Shown in pieces: positions 1-6,303 of a stretch of 14,178 bases of DNA (position 1 is the first letter of the stretch; every line of letters starts with the position of its first letter). Source of the stretch: Paracoccaceae bacterium (lineage in GTDB: Bacteria; Pseudomonadota; Alphaproteobacteria; Rhodobacterales; Rhodobacteraceae); assembly GCA_003535335.1 (NCBI GenBank), contig DOHJ01000216.1, forward strand, positions 1,432 to 15,609, in the 5' to 3' direction. The translations under genes were made by a program, and so were the position numbers. The notes under the pieces were generated by a model. It saw only the letters and a program-made list of their open reading frames with translations. It searched no databases and was not told the origin of the DNA.

Positions 1-224
1 CGCCCGGTGTTGCCGCCGCCCAGCCAGCCTTTCTCAAGGATTGCCACATTGGTAATGCCAAAATTTTTACCCAGATAGTAAGCCGTGGCCAATCCGTGCC
101 CGCCTGCCCCGACGATCACCACATCGTATGCTTTTTTCGGCGCAGGCGTGCGCCATGCCTTGGCCCAGCCGGAGTGATAGCGCAACGCTTCGCGCGCGAT
201 TGCAAATGCAGAATACCGTTTCAT
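1..224 (-). CDS. soxB: Sarcosine oxidase beta subunit, N-terminal part (cut by window edge)
   Basis: The first 74 codons are visible; the gene runs off the left edge. The protein opens with [20 protein letters not shown], the typical start of the beta subunit of heterotetrameric sarcosine oxidase. A Rossmann FAD-binding motif VGAGGHG follows at about residues 38-44, and an acidic residue ends the second beta strand (ILEK, Glu64). In this family the beta subunit binds FAD and FMN and catalyses oxidative demethylation of sarcosine to glycine, passing one-carbon units to tetrahydrofolate through the alpha subunit. The start is supported by a strong ribosome binding site (GGAGGA on the minus strand, 233-238), 8 bases before the ATG. 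soxD, soxA and soxG would be expected further left, outside the window. A related FAD-dependent oxidoreductase is the only real alternative. Confidence 0.9.
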   Translation of the reverse strand, partial: MKRYSAFAIAREALRYHSGWAKAWRTPAPKKAYDVVIVGAGGHGLATAYYLGKNFGITNVAILEKGWLGGGNTG

Positions 225-445
225 ATATCGAATCCTCCAAGCCGGCGATCAGCCCATTATTTACACCCTGATATAACGCACAATTTCGGCCGCGACCAGC
301 AGCGGCATAATCTGGAGAAATACGACATCTATGCCAATTTGACCGTTACAATTTGTAACATGTTTCTGATGCGATCCCCCCTTTTGCTGTGGCTGGATTC
401 AGGGTAAGTGCAATGTAGCAAGCTAATTTTATAAAGAGATGTCAA
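225..445. other. Divergent intergenic region between soxB and ccmI
   Basis: This 221-base gap must carry the promoters of leftward soxB and rightward ccmI. It holds the soxB ribosome binding site at its left end, a perfect 15-base palindrome at 345-359, and a weak ccmI ribosome binding site (AAAGAG, 433-438) at its right end. I found no convincing paired -35/-10 boxes. A TATAAA string at 430-435 lies too close to the ccmI start to be its -10 box. An open frame across the gap (from 96) overlaps soxB and looks like no protein. Confidence 0.5.
345..359. promoter_or_regulatory. Perfect 15-base palindrome, candidate operator
   Basis: GTTACAA-T-TTGTAAC has seven-base perfect arms around one central base. 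It lies 86 bases before the ccmI start and about 120 bases before the soxB start, in a divergent promoter region. That symmetry and position fit a dimeric transcription factor site. I cannot name the regulator. A catabolic regulator for sarcosine or glycine betaine use acting on soxB is one possibility, but this is inference from position only. Confidence 0.4.
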
Positions 446-1672
446 ATGTGGTTTTGGATTATAGCTAGCCTGATCATTATGGTCGTTGCACTGTTTTTTG
501 TGCTGGCCTTATTGCGGGCAAAAGACAGCGGCCCTGTGGCGGCCGAATTTGATTTGCAGGTTTATCGAGACCAGCTAAAAACCACCGAGCGCGATCTGGA
601 GCGCGGTGTGGTTTCGATTGATGATTCAATTCGCATAAAAACCGAAATATCGCGGCGCATTTTGGCGGCTGACAAGGCGCTTAAAGAGCAAACAGATGCA
701 AAACGGGCTCCGGTGTTGGTAACCTTTGGTGTCATGGCGCTTACAGCGGCAACGCTTTTGGCCAGTTTTTGGGTTTACGGGACCATCGGCGCGCCGGGGT
801 ACCCCGATTTACCCCTGCAACTGCGCATCGAACAAGCCCGCGAAATAAAAGCCAACCGCCCCAGGCAAGCACAGGCCGAGGCCCAAACTCCGGCCCAGAA
901 CAGGCAGGTTTCGCCAAAGCATCAAGAGCTGGTTGAGCGGCTGCGCGAGTCGGTTGCAAAAAAACCGAATGATCTGAAAGGACAAACATTATTAGCCGGT
1001 AACGAGGCCGCGCTAGGAAATTTTACGGCCGCATACCGCGCGCATTCCAAGCTGATCCAGCTAAAAGGCACCAAGGCCAGCGCGAAAGATTATGCCGATT
1101 TGGCAAACTTGATGATCATGGCCGCTGGCGGTTTTGTTTCGCCCGAGGCCGAAACGGCCCTGAAGCAATCCCTGCAACGTGATCCACAACACGGCACGGC
1201 ACTTTATTACACAGGCCTGATGTATGCCCAGAGCGGGCGGCCCGATGTTGCCTTTGGTATCTGGCGCGATTTGTTAAAGACCAGCAAAGCCAGCGATCCT
1301 TGGGTCAGGCCAATTCGCAGCCAGATCCAGCAGGCGGCATCCTGGGCGGGAGTGAATTATAAACTGCCCGAATTAGAAGGCGACAGCACACCGGCAGGAC
1401 CAACGGCCGAGGACATTGCAGCCGCTACGCAAATGAGCGAACAGGACCGGCAAGAAATGGTGCGAAATATGGTGGCGCAACTATCAGGGCGTCTGGCCGA
1501 TGAAGGTGGTTCGGCGCAAGAATGGGCAAGATTGATCCGCGCGGTCGGTGTGTTGGGAGACAAAGAACGGGCCGGCAAAATCTGGACCGAGGCGCAATCT
1601 GTGTTTTCAGGTAAAGAAAATGAGCTGGAAATTCTTCGGGCTGCGGCCCGATCTGCGGGAGTTGCGCAATGA
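446..1672 (+). CDS. ccmI: Cytochrome c biogenesis protein CcmI
   Basis: This 408-residue protein has the CcmI (CycH) architecture. An N-terminal membrane helix covers about residues 3-23. It is followed by a charged segment with the family-type sequence VYRDQLKTTERDLERG, a second helix at about 90-112, and a short stretch containing GAPGYPDLPLQLRI. A periplasmic helical TPR-like domain runs from roughly 150 to 310, for example the repeat around LAGNEAALGNFTAAYRAH. In the System I (Ccm) pathway CcmI acts as an apocytochrome c chaperone, presenting the C-terminal CXXCH region to the CcmF/CcmH haem ligation complex. Its length matches other alphaproteobacterial CcmI proteins. The start follows a weak AAAGAG ribosome binding site. 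The stop overlaps the ruvX start as ATGA, so ruvX is probably translationally coupled. Other ccm genes are not in the window. Confidence 0.93.
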   Translation: MWFWIIASLIIMVVALFFVLALLRAKDSGPVAAEFDLQVYRDQLKTTERDLERGVVSIDDSIRIKTEISRRILAADKALKEQTDAKRAPVLVTFGVMALTAATLLASFWVYGTIGAPGYPDLPLQLRIEQAREIKANRPRQAQAEAQTPAQNRQVSPKHQELVERLRESVAKKPNDLKGQTLLAGNEAALGNFTAAYRAHSKLIQLKGTKASAKDYADLANLMIMAAGGFVSPEAETALKQSLQRDPQHGTALYYTGLMYAQSGRPDVAFGIWRDLLKTSKASDPWVRPIRSQIQQAASWAGVNYKLPELEGDSTPAGPTAEDIAAATQMSEQDRQEMVRNMVAQLSGRLADEGGSAQEWARLIRAVGVLGDKERAGKIWTEAQSVFSGKENELEILRAAARSAGVAQ

Positions 1673-2142
1673 TATTTGACGAAATTACAGAGTTCGCCGC
1701 AGCGCTTGCGCCAATGCGGGCAATCTGCGGGCTGGATCTGGGTGAAAAAACCATTGGCGTGGCTGTTTCCGACAGTTTCTTAAGCGTGGCAACACCGCTT
1801 GAAACTATTCGGCGCAAAAAGTTTGGTTTGGATGCCTCTGCTTTATTGGGAATCATCGAAAACCGCACGATTGGCGGAATTATTTTGGGACTGCCACGAA
1901 ATATGGACGGAACCGAAGGGCCGCGTTGCCAATCGACCCGTGCATTTGCGCGAAATTTGACCCGCCTGACGGATTTGCCAATCGGATTTTGGGATGAGCG
2001 GCTGTCCACTGTGGCGGCCGAGCGGGCGTTACTGGAGGCAGATACGTCGCGAAAACGGCGCAGTGAAGTGATCGATCATGTTGCGGCCGGATATATTTTG
2101 CAGGGGGCGCTGGACCGGCTGACGCATATTTGCAATGGATGA
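1669..2142 (+). CDS. ruvX: Putative pre-16S rRNA nuclease / Holliday junction resolvase-like RuvX
   Basis: This 157-residue YqgF/RuvX-family protein has an RNase H-like fold. The three family acidic positions are visible: Asp23 in CGLDLGEKTIGVAVSD, Glu110 in FWDERLST, and Asp136 in RSEVIDHVAAGYILQ. The GLPRNMDGTEG loop (about 75-84) is also typical. Members have been assigned to 5'-end processing of pre-16S rRNA (YqgF) and proposed as Holliday junction resolvases. The sequence cannot decide between these roles. The length is normal. The start ATG overlaps the ccmI stop by four bases, and the 3' end overlaps the DUF1289 gene by eight, so the three genes are almost certainly one transcript. The N-terminal extension before the first strand (MIFDEITEFAAAL) is of the type seen in rhodobacterial homologues. 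Confidence 0.93.
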   Translation: MIFDEITEFAAALAPMRAICGLDLGEKTIGVAVSDSFLSVATPLETIRRKKFGLDASALLGIIENRTIGGIILGLPRNMDGTEGPRCQSTRAFARNLTRLTDLPIGFWDERLSTVAAERALLEADTSRKRRSEVIDHVAAGYILQGALDRLTHICNG

Positions 2143-2359
2143 CGGGGTTTGGGTGCGGGATGAAGTCAGTTCGCCTTGTGTAAAATTATGCGTGATCCAT
2201 CCCGAGGCCGAGTTGTGCACGGGATGTTTTCGCAGCTTGGACGAAATTGCGCAGTGGTCGAAAATGACGGATGCCAAACGGCAAGAGGTTATGGCAGAGC
2301 TGCCGGCCCGAAAACCGTTGATTGTCAGGCGACGTGGCGGACGAAAAGGCCGATTATAG
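2135..2359 (+). CDS. DUF1289 small cysteine-rich protein
   Basis: This 74-residue protein belongs to the DUF1289 family, recognised by SSPCVKLC followed by CTGCFRSLDEIAQW. Four cysteines (15, 19, 28, 31) are spaced C-x3-C-x8-C-x2-C. This could bind a metal ion or an iron-sulfur cluster, and family proteins are often described as probable Fe-S proteins. No biochemical function is established as far as I know. The C-terminus is strongly basic (RRRGGRKGRL), which would suit nucleic-acid contact, though this is inference. It overlaps the end of ruvX by eight bases and is the last gene of the ccmI-ruvX cluster. An overlapping frame from 2176 is a shadow. Confidence 0.85.
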   Translation: MDDGVWVRDEVSSPCVKLCVIHPEAELCTGCFRSLDEIAQWSKMTDAKRQEVMAELPARKPLIVRRRGGRKGRL

Positions 2360-2370
2360 TGTTTATATTT

Positions 2371-2489
2371 TTGCCTTAAAATAGACCCGAGCGATCTGTG
2401 CAGATTGTGCCACGCTTGCGCGTGTCACCCCGTGCACTTTGGCCCTGACGGCCAAAGTGCAATGCCTGCGGCGCAGGTATTTTAGGCAA
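2371..2489. repeat. Branched inverted-repeat element between convergent genes (cloverleaf-like)
   Basis: An outer stem pairs TTGCCTTAAAATA (2371-2383) with TATTTTAGGCAA (2478-2489), with one unpaired T. Inside it are successive smaller hairpins. ATCT/AGAT is at 2394-2405. CACGC/GCGTG is at 2411-2424 with a four-base loop. A perfect 11-base stem GCACTTTGGCC/GGCCAAAGTGC is at 2434-2460 with loop CTGAC. CCTGC/GCAGG is at 2465-2477. The element fills the gap between the DUF1289 gene and the convergent exporter gene, so it may end transcription from both sides. No long U-run follows the strong hairpin, so it is not a textbook intrinsic terminator. The nested symmetry resembles a mobile intergenic repeat unit. 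No second copy occurs in this window. Confidence 0.6.
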
Positions 2490-2503
2490 GAAGAATGAGG
2501 GCG

Positions 2504-3328
2504 TTAAAAACCGAATGCCGTGCGCAACATATTCAGGGCTACAAGTACTAAAAAGGCCGCAAATACGCGCTTAAGCAGTTTTGGGTTCATGACATGGGCC
2601 AGCTTGACCCCGAATGGGGCTGTTATCAAAGTCATACTAATGGTTAGAACCAATGCCGGTATGTTTACCGCCCCTATGGTGAAGGGCGGGCGTGAGCTTT
2701 GAGGGATTTCAACGAACAAAAATCCGAGGACCGACGGCACCGCAATAAGCACCCCAAAGCCCGCAGCCGTAGCAACAGCGCGGCGGATTGGCACCCCGTG
2801 CAGGCTCATTAAAGGCACCCCGAAAGAGCCGCCACCAATCCCCATCAATACGGATAAAAACCCAATAATCGGCGCAATAATAGCACGCCGAAAACCAGCA
2901 GGCATTTCATTTCCCAAGCGCCAACTGTCACGACCCAAAGCCATATAAAGGCCGATTATGATGCCAAGAACCCCAAATATGAACTGCAACACGACCGACT
3001 GCAACGAGGCGGCCACCAGCACGGAAATGGCGGCACCAAGCACAATTCCGGGTGCAAAACCGCGCAATATTTCCCATTGCACCGCGCCTTTTTTGTGATG
3101 GCTTGTGACCGAGCGCAATGAGCTGACAATGATCGTGGCCAACGAGGTGGCCAGACAGATCTGCATGATTTGGTCCCCGCCATACCCCAAGGACGAAAAG
3201 ATATAGAAATAGGCCGGCACCAGAATTATGCCACCGCCAACGCCCAACAGCCCCGCCATCACACCGGCAAAGGCCCCGGCAATCAGGATCATTGCCACCA
3301 TTGGCATCAGGATTGAAAGTTCAGGCAT
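2504..3328 (-). CDS. TauE/SafE (TSUP) family membrane transporter
   Basis: This 274-residue integral membrane protein has about eight hydrophobic segments and the internal duplication typical of the TauE/SafE (TSUP) family. The first half carries AGLLGVGGGIILVPAY at about residues 25-40. The second half carries the matching MGIGGGSFGVPLMSLHG at about 162-178. Family members move small sulfur-containing or organic anions such as sulfite, sulfoacetate or taurine-derived products across the inner membrane. The substrate here cannot be read from sequence. The ATG lies two bases after the dusA stop, with no clear ribosome binding site of its own, so translational coupling to dusA is likely. Nothing nearby suggests a sulfonate pathway. 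Length is normal for the family. Confidence 0.88.
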   Translation of the reverse strand: MPELSILMPMVAMILIAGAFAGVMAGLLGVGGGIILVPAYFYIFSSLGYGGDQIMQICLATSLATIIVSSLRSVTSHHKKGAVQWEILRGFAPGIVLGAAISVLVAASLQSVVLQFIFGVLGIIIGLYMALGRDSWRLGNEMPAGFRRAIIAPIIGFLSVLMGIGGGSFGVPLMSLHGVPIRRAVATAAGFGVLIAVPSVLGFLFVEIPQSSRPPFTIGAVNIPALVLTISMTLITAPFGVKLAHVMNPKLLKRVFAAFLVLVALNMLRTAFGF

Positions 3329-3330
3329 GT

Positions 3331-4329
3331 TTACGGACTCGCGGTTTCATCAGGTTGATTTTGCACAAATTCAAGGGCTGCGTCCAGCACCTCGAGCCCT
3401 GCCCCGTGCCGATGTGCGCCTTCGGACAATGTGCGCCGCCAGCCACGCGCACCGGGGCGACCGGCAAACAGGCCCAACATGTGGCGGGTAATGGAATGGA
3501 TGCGCCCGCCTTGTGACAGATGCTGTTCGATATAGGGGCGCATTTCTGCAATTATCTGATCTGTGGTTTTGCGTCCGGCAATGCCGTAAATTTGCGCGTC
3601 AGCCCCCGGCAAAATCGCGTCAGGCGTGTGATAGGCGGCGCGCCCGATCATGACGCCGTCCAGCCCTGCATCCAGAAAACCGCGCGCTTGTTCAAGCGTT
3701 TCAATGCCGCCATTCACCGAAATATGCAAATCGGGAAATTGTTGTTTCATCTGCAAAACCAACGGGTAATCCAACGGCGGAACCGTGCGGTTTTCTTTCG
3801 GGCTTAGACCTTGCAACCACGCCTTGCGGGCATGAATGCTAAAACGGCGCACGCCTGCATTGCGCACAGTTTCGATAAAGGCCGGCAGTGTTTCCTGCGG
3901 GTTCTGCTGATCCACGCCAATGCGACATTTCACCGTAATTTCAACAGATGACGCGGCCTGCATGGCCGAAACACAGTCCGCCACCAGATCCGGTTGTTTC
4001 ATCAACACCGCGCCAAAGCAGCCCGATTGCACACGATCAGAGGGGCAGCCGACATTCAGGTTAACCTCGTCATAGCCGTGATCACAACAAATCGCTGTGG
4101 CTTTGGCCAGTTCGGACGGATCAGAGCCGCCAAGCTGCACCGCTACCGGATGCTCGGCCGGATCAAAGCGCAATAAATGATGCGCCCCGCCGCGCACCAA
4201 TGCCGGTGCCGTGACCATTTCGGTATAAAGCAGGGTTCGGGACGACATCAGCCGGTGTAAATATCGGCAATGGCGATCGGTCCAGTGCATCATCGGGGCG
4301 ACAGACAGTTTGCTTGCTGATTTGTCCAC
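3331..4329 (-). CDS. dusA: tRNA-dihydrouridine synthase A
   Basis: This 332-residue TIM-barrel flavoprotein reduces uridine to dihydrouridine in the D-loop of tRNA, using FMN and NADPH. The N-terminal motif LSVAPMMHWTDRHCRYLHR and the segment EVNLNVGCPSDRVQSGCFG (catalytic Cys95) are diagnostic of DusA. VKCRIGVD, FSIHARKAWLQGLSPKENR, SVNGGI and GLDGVMIGRAAY follow in family order, covering substrate and FMN phosphate contacts. The C-terminal helical domain (from about 250) includes HSITRHMLGLFAGRPGARGWRR. The start codon is GTG at 4329. The first in-frame ATG lies inside the conserved APMM motif and cannot be the start. The ribosome binding site is poor. It is followed after two bases by the TauE/SafE-type transporter gene. 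Confidence 0.95.
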   Translation of the reverse strand: MDKSASKLSVAPMMHWTDRHCRYLHRLMSSRTLLYTEMVTAPALVRGGAHHLLRFDPAEHPVAVQLGGSDPSELAKATAICCDHGYDEVNLNVGCPSDRVQSGCFGAVLMKQPDLVADCVSAMQAASSVEITVKCRIGVDQQNPQETLPAFIETVRNAGVRRFSIHARKAWLQGLSPKENRTVPPLDYPLVLQMKQQFPDLHISVNGGIETLEQARGFLDAGLDGVMIGRAAYHTPDAILPGADAQIYGIAGRKTTDQIIAEMRPYIEQHLSQGGRIHSITRHMLGLFAGRPGARGWRRTLSEGAHRHGAGLEVLDAALEFVQNQPDETASP

Positions 4330-4574
4330 TGTTTTGGGGCCGTTCTATAGTTTTTAAATCTGGGTGAGATGGCTAGAGCTTAGCTGCTATCACAAGATGC
4401 CTGTGAAATGAAAGCCCCACACCATTGCCAGAGCGTATTGCAAAGCCAATTTACATGCCAATCCGCTTGCGGTAGTTGGATTAACCAATGCCAGAACTTC
4501 GGAGCACCATGTGATACGATCAAACGCCGATAATCAGCGGGTCCCGCCATATTTCAAAATGGGGCATTAAACCG
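4330..4574. other. Intergenic region between divergent dusA and the tup-like genes
   Basis: This 245-base gap holds the promoters of leftward dusA and the rightward transporter genes, but I see no convincing paired promoter boxes. There is no ModE-like palindrome, and I cannot recognise a molybdenum-cofactor riboswitch. A 52-codon stretch open in one forward frame (4412-4567) has no start codon and resembles no family I know. The expected substrate-binding protein gene of a tungstate transporter is not here. Confidence 0.5.
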
Positions 4575-5192
4575 ATGCACGGTATTATGTCGGGAATTGG
4601 CGATGCGTTATGGTTGATTTTCACCTTTGACGCAAACTTGCTGGAAATTGTTTTCCTGTCGTTAAAAGTGACGTTGATCGCCGTGCTTATTGCAGCGCTA
4701 ATCGGGCTGCCTTTGGGCGCATGGTTGGTAGTGAACCGGTTCCGGTTTAGGCGCTTTGTGATCTCGGTTTTAAATGCGTTGATGGGATTGCCGCCGGTTG
4801 TGGTGGGCCTGTTTGTCTATTTAATGCTGTCACGATCCGGCCCGTTTGGGGTGTTCGGCCTGCTGTTTACGCCAACGGCGATGATCATTGCCCAAGTGCT
4901 GATTATTACGCCGCTGATTGCCTCGATTGCGCATCAATCCATTCGTGATTTATGGGCCGAATATCATGACCTGCTGATTTCACTGAACGCTACGCGCGGC
5001 CAGAAAATAAAGACCTTGCTGTGGGATGGCCGACGTGCTTTGCTGACGGCCGGTCTGGCCGGGTTCGGGCGTGCCATTGGCGAGGTTGGTGCGGTGATGA
5101 TTGTCGGGGGAAACATTGAACATTCAACCCGTGTGCTGACCACATCTATTGCATTGGAAACCGGAAAAGGTAATTTTGCCTTTGCAATGTGA
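4575..5192 (+). CDS. tupB: Tungstate-type ABC transporter permease, truncated by an in-frame TGA
   Basis: This inner-membrane permease of the TupB type would carry tungstate (or a related oxyanion) with the adjacent ATPase. Support comes from SLKVTLIAVLIAALIGLPLG (about 29-48), LMGLPPVVVGLFVYLMLSRSGP (69-90) and FTPTAMIIAQ (98-107). The coupling-loop region around residues 138-170 ends in GRAIGEVGAVMIVGGNI. The frame stops at TGA 5190-5192 after 205 residues. Reading on in the same frame gives LGIILIFLSVAVNLL, a plausible last membrane helix, and ends at TAG 5277-5279, overlapping the ATPase start. The original gene was therefore probably about 234 residues, and the visible product lacks its final helix. 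The start could also be the Met at codon 5. The permease may be non-functional. Confidence 0.8.
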   Translation: MHGIMSGIGDALWLIFTFDANLLEIVFLSLKVTLIAVLIAALIGLPLGAWLVVNRFRFRRFVISVLNALMGLPPVVVGLFVYLMLSRSGPFGVFGLLFTPTAMIIAQVLIITPLIASIAHQSIRDLWAEYHDLLISLNATRGQKIKTLLWDGRRALLTAGLAGFGRAIGEVGAVMIVGGNIEHSTRVLTTSIALETGKGNFAFAM

Positions 5193-5279
5193 TTAGGGAT
5201 TATCCTTATATTTCTGTCAGTTGCGGTTAACCTGCTGATGCACACCATTTCAAAAACCGAGCGGACAAGCACATGGTAG
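5190..5279 (+). other. In-frame TGA and severed 3' end of the permease gene
   Basis: After the TGA at 5190-5192 the same frame stays open for 28 codons to TAG 5277-5279. The encoded peptide is a hydrophobic helix (LGIILIFLSVAVNLL) with a polar tail, as expected for the C-terminus of a TupB-type permease. By my recollection of homologues the interrupted position is usually glycine, so one change from GGA to TGA would explain it. TGA is an ordinary stop elsewhere in this window (ccmI, ruvX), which argues against a reassigned code. Sequencing error, recent mutation and readthrough all remain possible. Confidence 0.7.
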
Positions 5280-6004
5280 ATGTGGCAAAAAGCAGATCAA
5301 TATTACCGCTGACCTTAACCGGAGCAACGGCAAAAGTGCGCCAGAAACTGCTGGTTGGGCCACTTAATTTAACCATTGGCCAGCAAGGTTTTAGCGTTGT
5401 AATGGGGCCAAACGGGGCTGGGAAAACCAGCTTATTGCGGCTGATGCACGGCTTGCAACGACTGTCTGCCGGATCAATTGACTGGGCTGTGGATGGCATC
5501 AGCGCGCGCAGAAAACAGGCCTATGTTTTCCAAGCCCCGATTATGATGCGCAGGCGGGTTTTGGACAGCATTGCCTTTCCGCTGATTTTGCACGGGGTTG
5601 ATAAAAAAACCGCATGGGACACGGCCGAAAAATGGGCGCAGCGTGTCGGGCTGGGCCATGTTTTGCAAAGCTGGGCACCGATGTTGTCGGGCGGAGAAAA
5701 GCAAAAGCTTGCCTTGGCGCGTGCCTTGATTTATCAGCCGGAAATCCTGTTTTTAGACGAGCCTTGCACCAATCTTGATGGTCGATCGACCCGCGAGATT
5801 GAAGATATATTAAAGGCATCACAGCAGGCCGGCACCCGCATTGTAATGGCAACCCATGATATGGGCCAAGCCCGGCGCTTGGCTACGGATGTGGTATTTA
5901 TTTATGATGGCAAGGTGAATGAAAAAAATGATGCGGTGGCGTTTTTCAACGCGCCGCAAACCTTGGAAGCGCAAGCGTTTATAAATGGTGATATTGTCGA
6001 ATGA
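5273..6004 (+). CDS. tupC: ABC transporter ATP-binding protein, tungstate (TupC-type)
   Basis: This 243-residue ABC ATPase has all nucleotide-binding elements intact. They are Walker A GPNGAGKT (45-52), a Q-loop Gln87 in YVFQAPIMMRRRV, the signature LSGGEKQ (138-144), Walker B EILFLDEP (157-164) with the catalytic Glu, and the H-loop ATHD (His195). The sequence FQAPIMMRRRVLDSIAFPL and the pairing with a TupB-like permease indicate a TupC-type oxyanion importer. Tungstate is the inferred substrate. It lacks the C-terminal TOBE domain found in ModC or CysA proteins, as expected for TupC. The ATG overlaps the end of the original permease frame by seven bases. It has no strong ribosome binding site, so the premature TGA upstream may also lower its translation. 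Confidence 0.85.
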   Translation: MVDVAKSRSILPLTLTGATAKVRQKLLVGPLNLTIGQQGFSVVMGPNGAGKTSLLRLMHGLQRLSAGSIDWAVDGISARRKQAYVFQAPIMMRRRVLDSIAFPLILHGVDKKTAWDTAEKWAQRVGLGHVLQSWAPMLSGGEKQKLALARALIYQPEILFLDEPCTNLDGRSTREIEDILKASQQAGTRIVMATHDMGQARRLATDVVFIYDGKVNEKNDAVAFFNAPQTLEAQAFINGDIVE

Positions 6005-6007
6005 AGG

Positions 6008-6036
6008 CTGGGTTTTTAGCAGAAACCGCAGATTTT
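6008..6036 (+). terminator. Weak candidate terminator after the tupC-like gene
   Basis: CTG-GGTTT pairs with AAACC-(G)-CAG, giving eight base pairs with one bulged G and a seven-base loop, followed by ATTTTA. It starts four bases after the stop codon, where a terminator would be expected. The stem is short and the T-run is interrupted, so the call is tentative. Confidence 0.3.
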
Positions 6037-6043
6037 ACAGGCA

Positions 6044-6226
6044 TCATCTGATCGGAATAAATCCAAGTGACAACAGACAAACACCGGCGATTATTCCGAA
6101 CAACCATGCCTGCCATGCCGGTCCTTCAGATTTCCAGACAGCGCGGTATTTATAGCCCGCAATGACGGCAATAATGAACAATATAGTGGCCAACCATGGG
6201 GCTATGCTAAGTTGTGACTGGAACAA
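6044..6226 (-). CDS. Small two-helix membrane protein, unknown function
   Basis: This 60-residue protein has two hydrophobic helices: about residues 7-24 (SIAPWLATILFIIAVIAG) and 40-57 (WLFGIIAGVCLLSLGFIP). A polar, tryptophan-rich segment (YKYRAVWKSEGPAWQAW) links them. The composition and the regular helix-loop-helix plan look like a real small membrane protein of the kind common in rhodobacterial genomes, but I cannot name a family. The start must be TTG at 6226: there is no ATG in the frame and a stop lies three codons upstream. An AAGG ribosome binding site lies nine bases before the start. It is convergent with the tupC-like gene and divergent from the CBS-domain gene. Confidence 0.6.
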   Translation of the reverse strand: MFQSQLSIAPWLATILFIIAVIAGYKYRAVWKSEGPAWQAWLFGIIAGVCLLSLGFIPIR

Positions 6227-6267
6227 GAGTGTTTACCTTAACAGGGGTTATCGTCTAGACTTGTTTC

Positions 6268-6273
6268 TATACT
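6268..6273 (+). promoter_or_regulatory. Candidate -10 box for the CBS-domain gene
   Basis: TATACT matches five of six bases of the sigma-70 -10 consensus and lies 30 bases before the CBS-gene start, which would give a short leader. No good -35 box is found at 16-18 bases, so the call rests on one hexamer and position. Confidence 0.3.
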
Positions 6274-6303
6274 CACATAACATGACATGAAAGGAGTTTT
6301 CTA

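Noticed and set aside
96..407. Plus-strand open frame across the soxB start and the intergenic gap
   Set aside because: Its first half is antisense to soxB and the remainder has no protein-like features or ribosome binding site.
1425..2009. Minus-strand open frame of 194 codons across ccmI and ruvX
   Set aside because: It lies opposite two well-supported genes, has no recognisable motif and a composition typical of an antisense shadow.
2434..2460. The 11-base-pair hairpin as a simple intrinsic terminator
   Set aside because: It is not followed by a T-run on either strand and is embedded in a larger nested repeat, so I annotated the whole element instead. It may still help end transcription.
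4412..4567. A 52-codon open stretch before the tupB-like gene, possible tail of a lost binding-protein gene
   Set aside because: It has no start codon, and its translation (ending near VPPYFKMGH) does not resemble the C-terminus of TupA or any family I recognise. An open stretch of this length is expected by chance.
5190..5192. TGA read as selenocysteine or as tryptophan in the permease
   Set aside because: No selenocysteine-type enzyme family is involved, I see no obvious insertion-element hairpin, and TGA is an ordinary stop for ccmI and ruvX in this window. A nonsense change or error is simpler.
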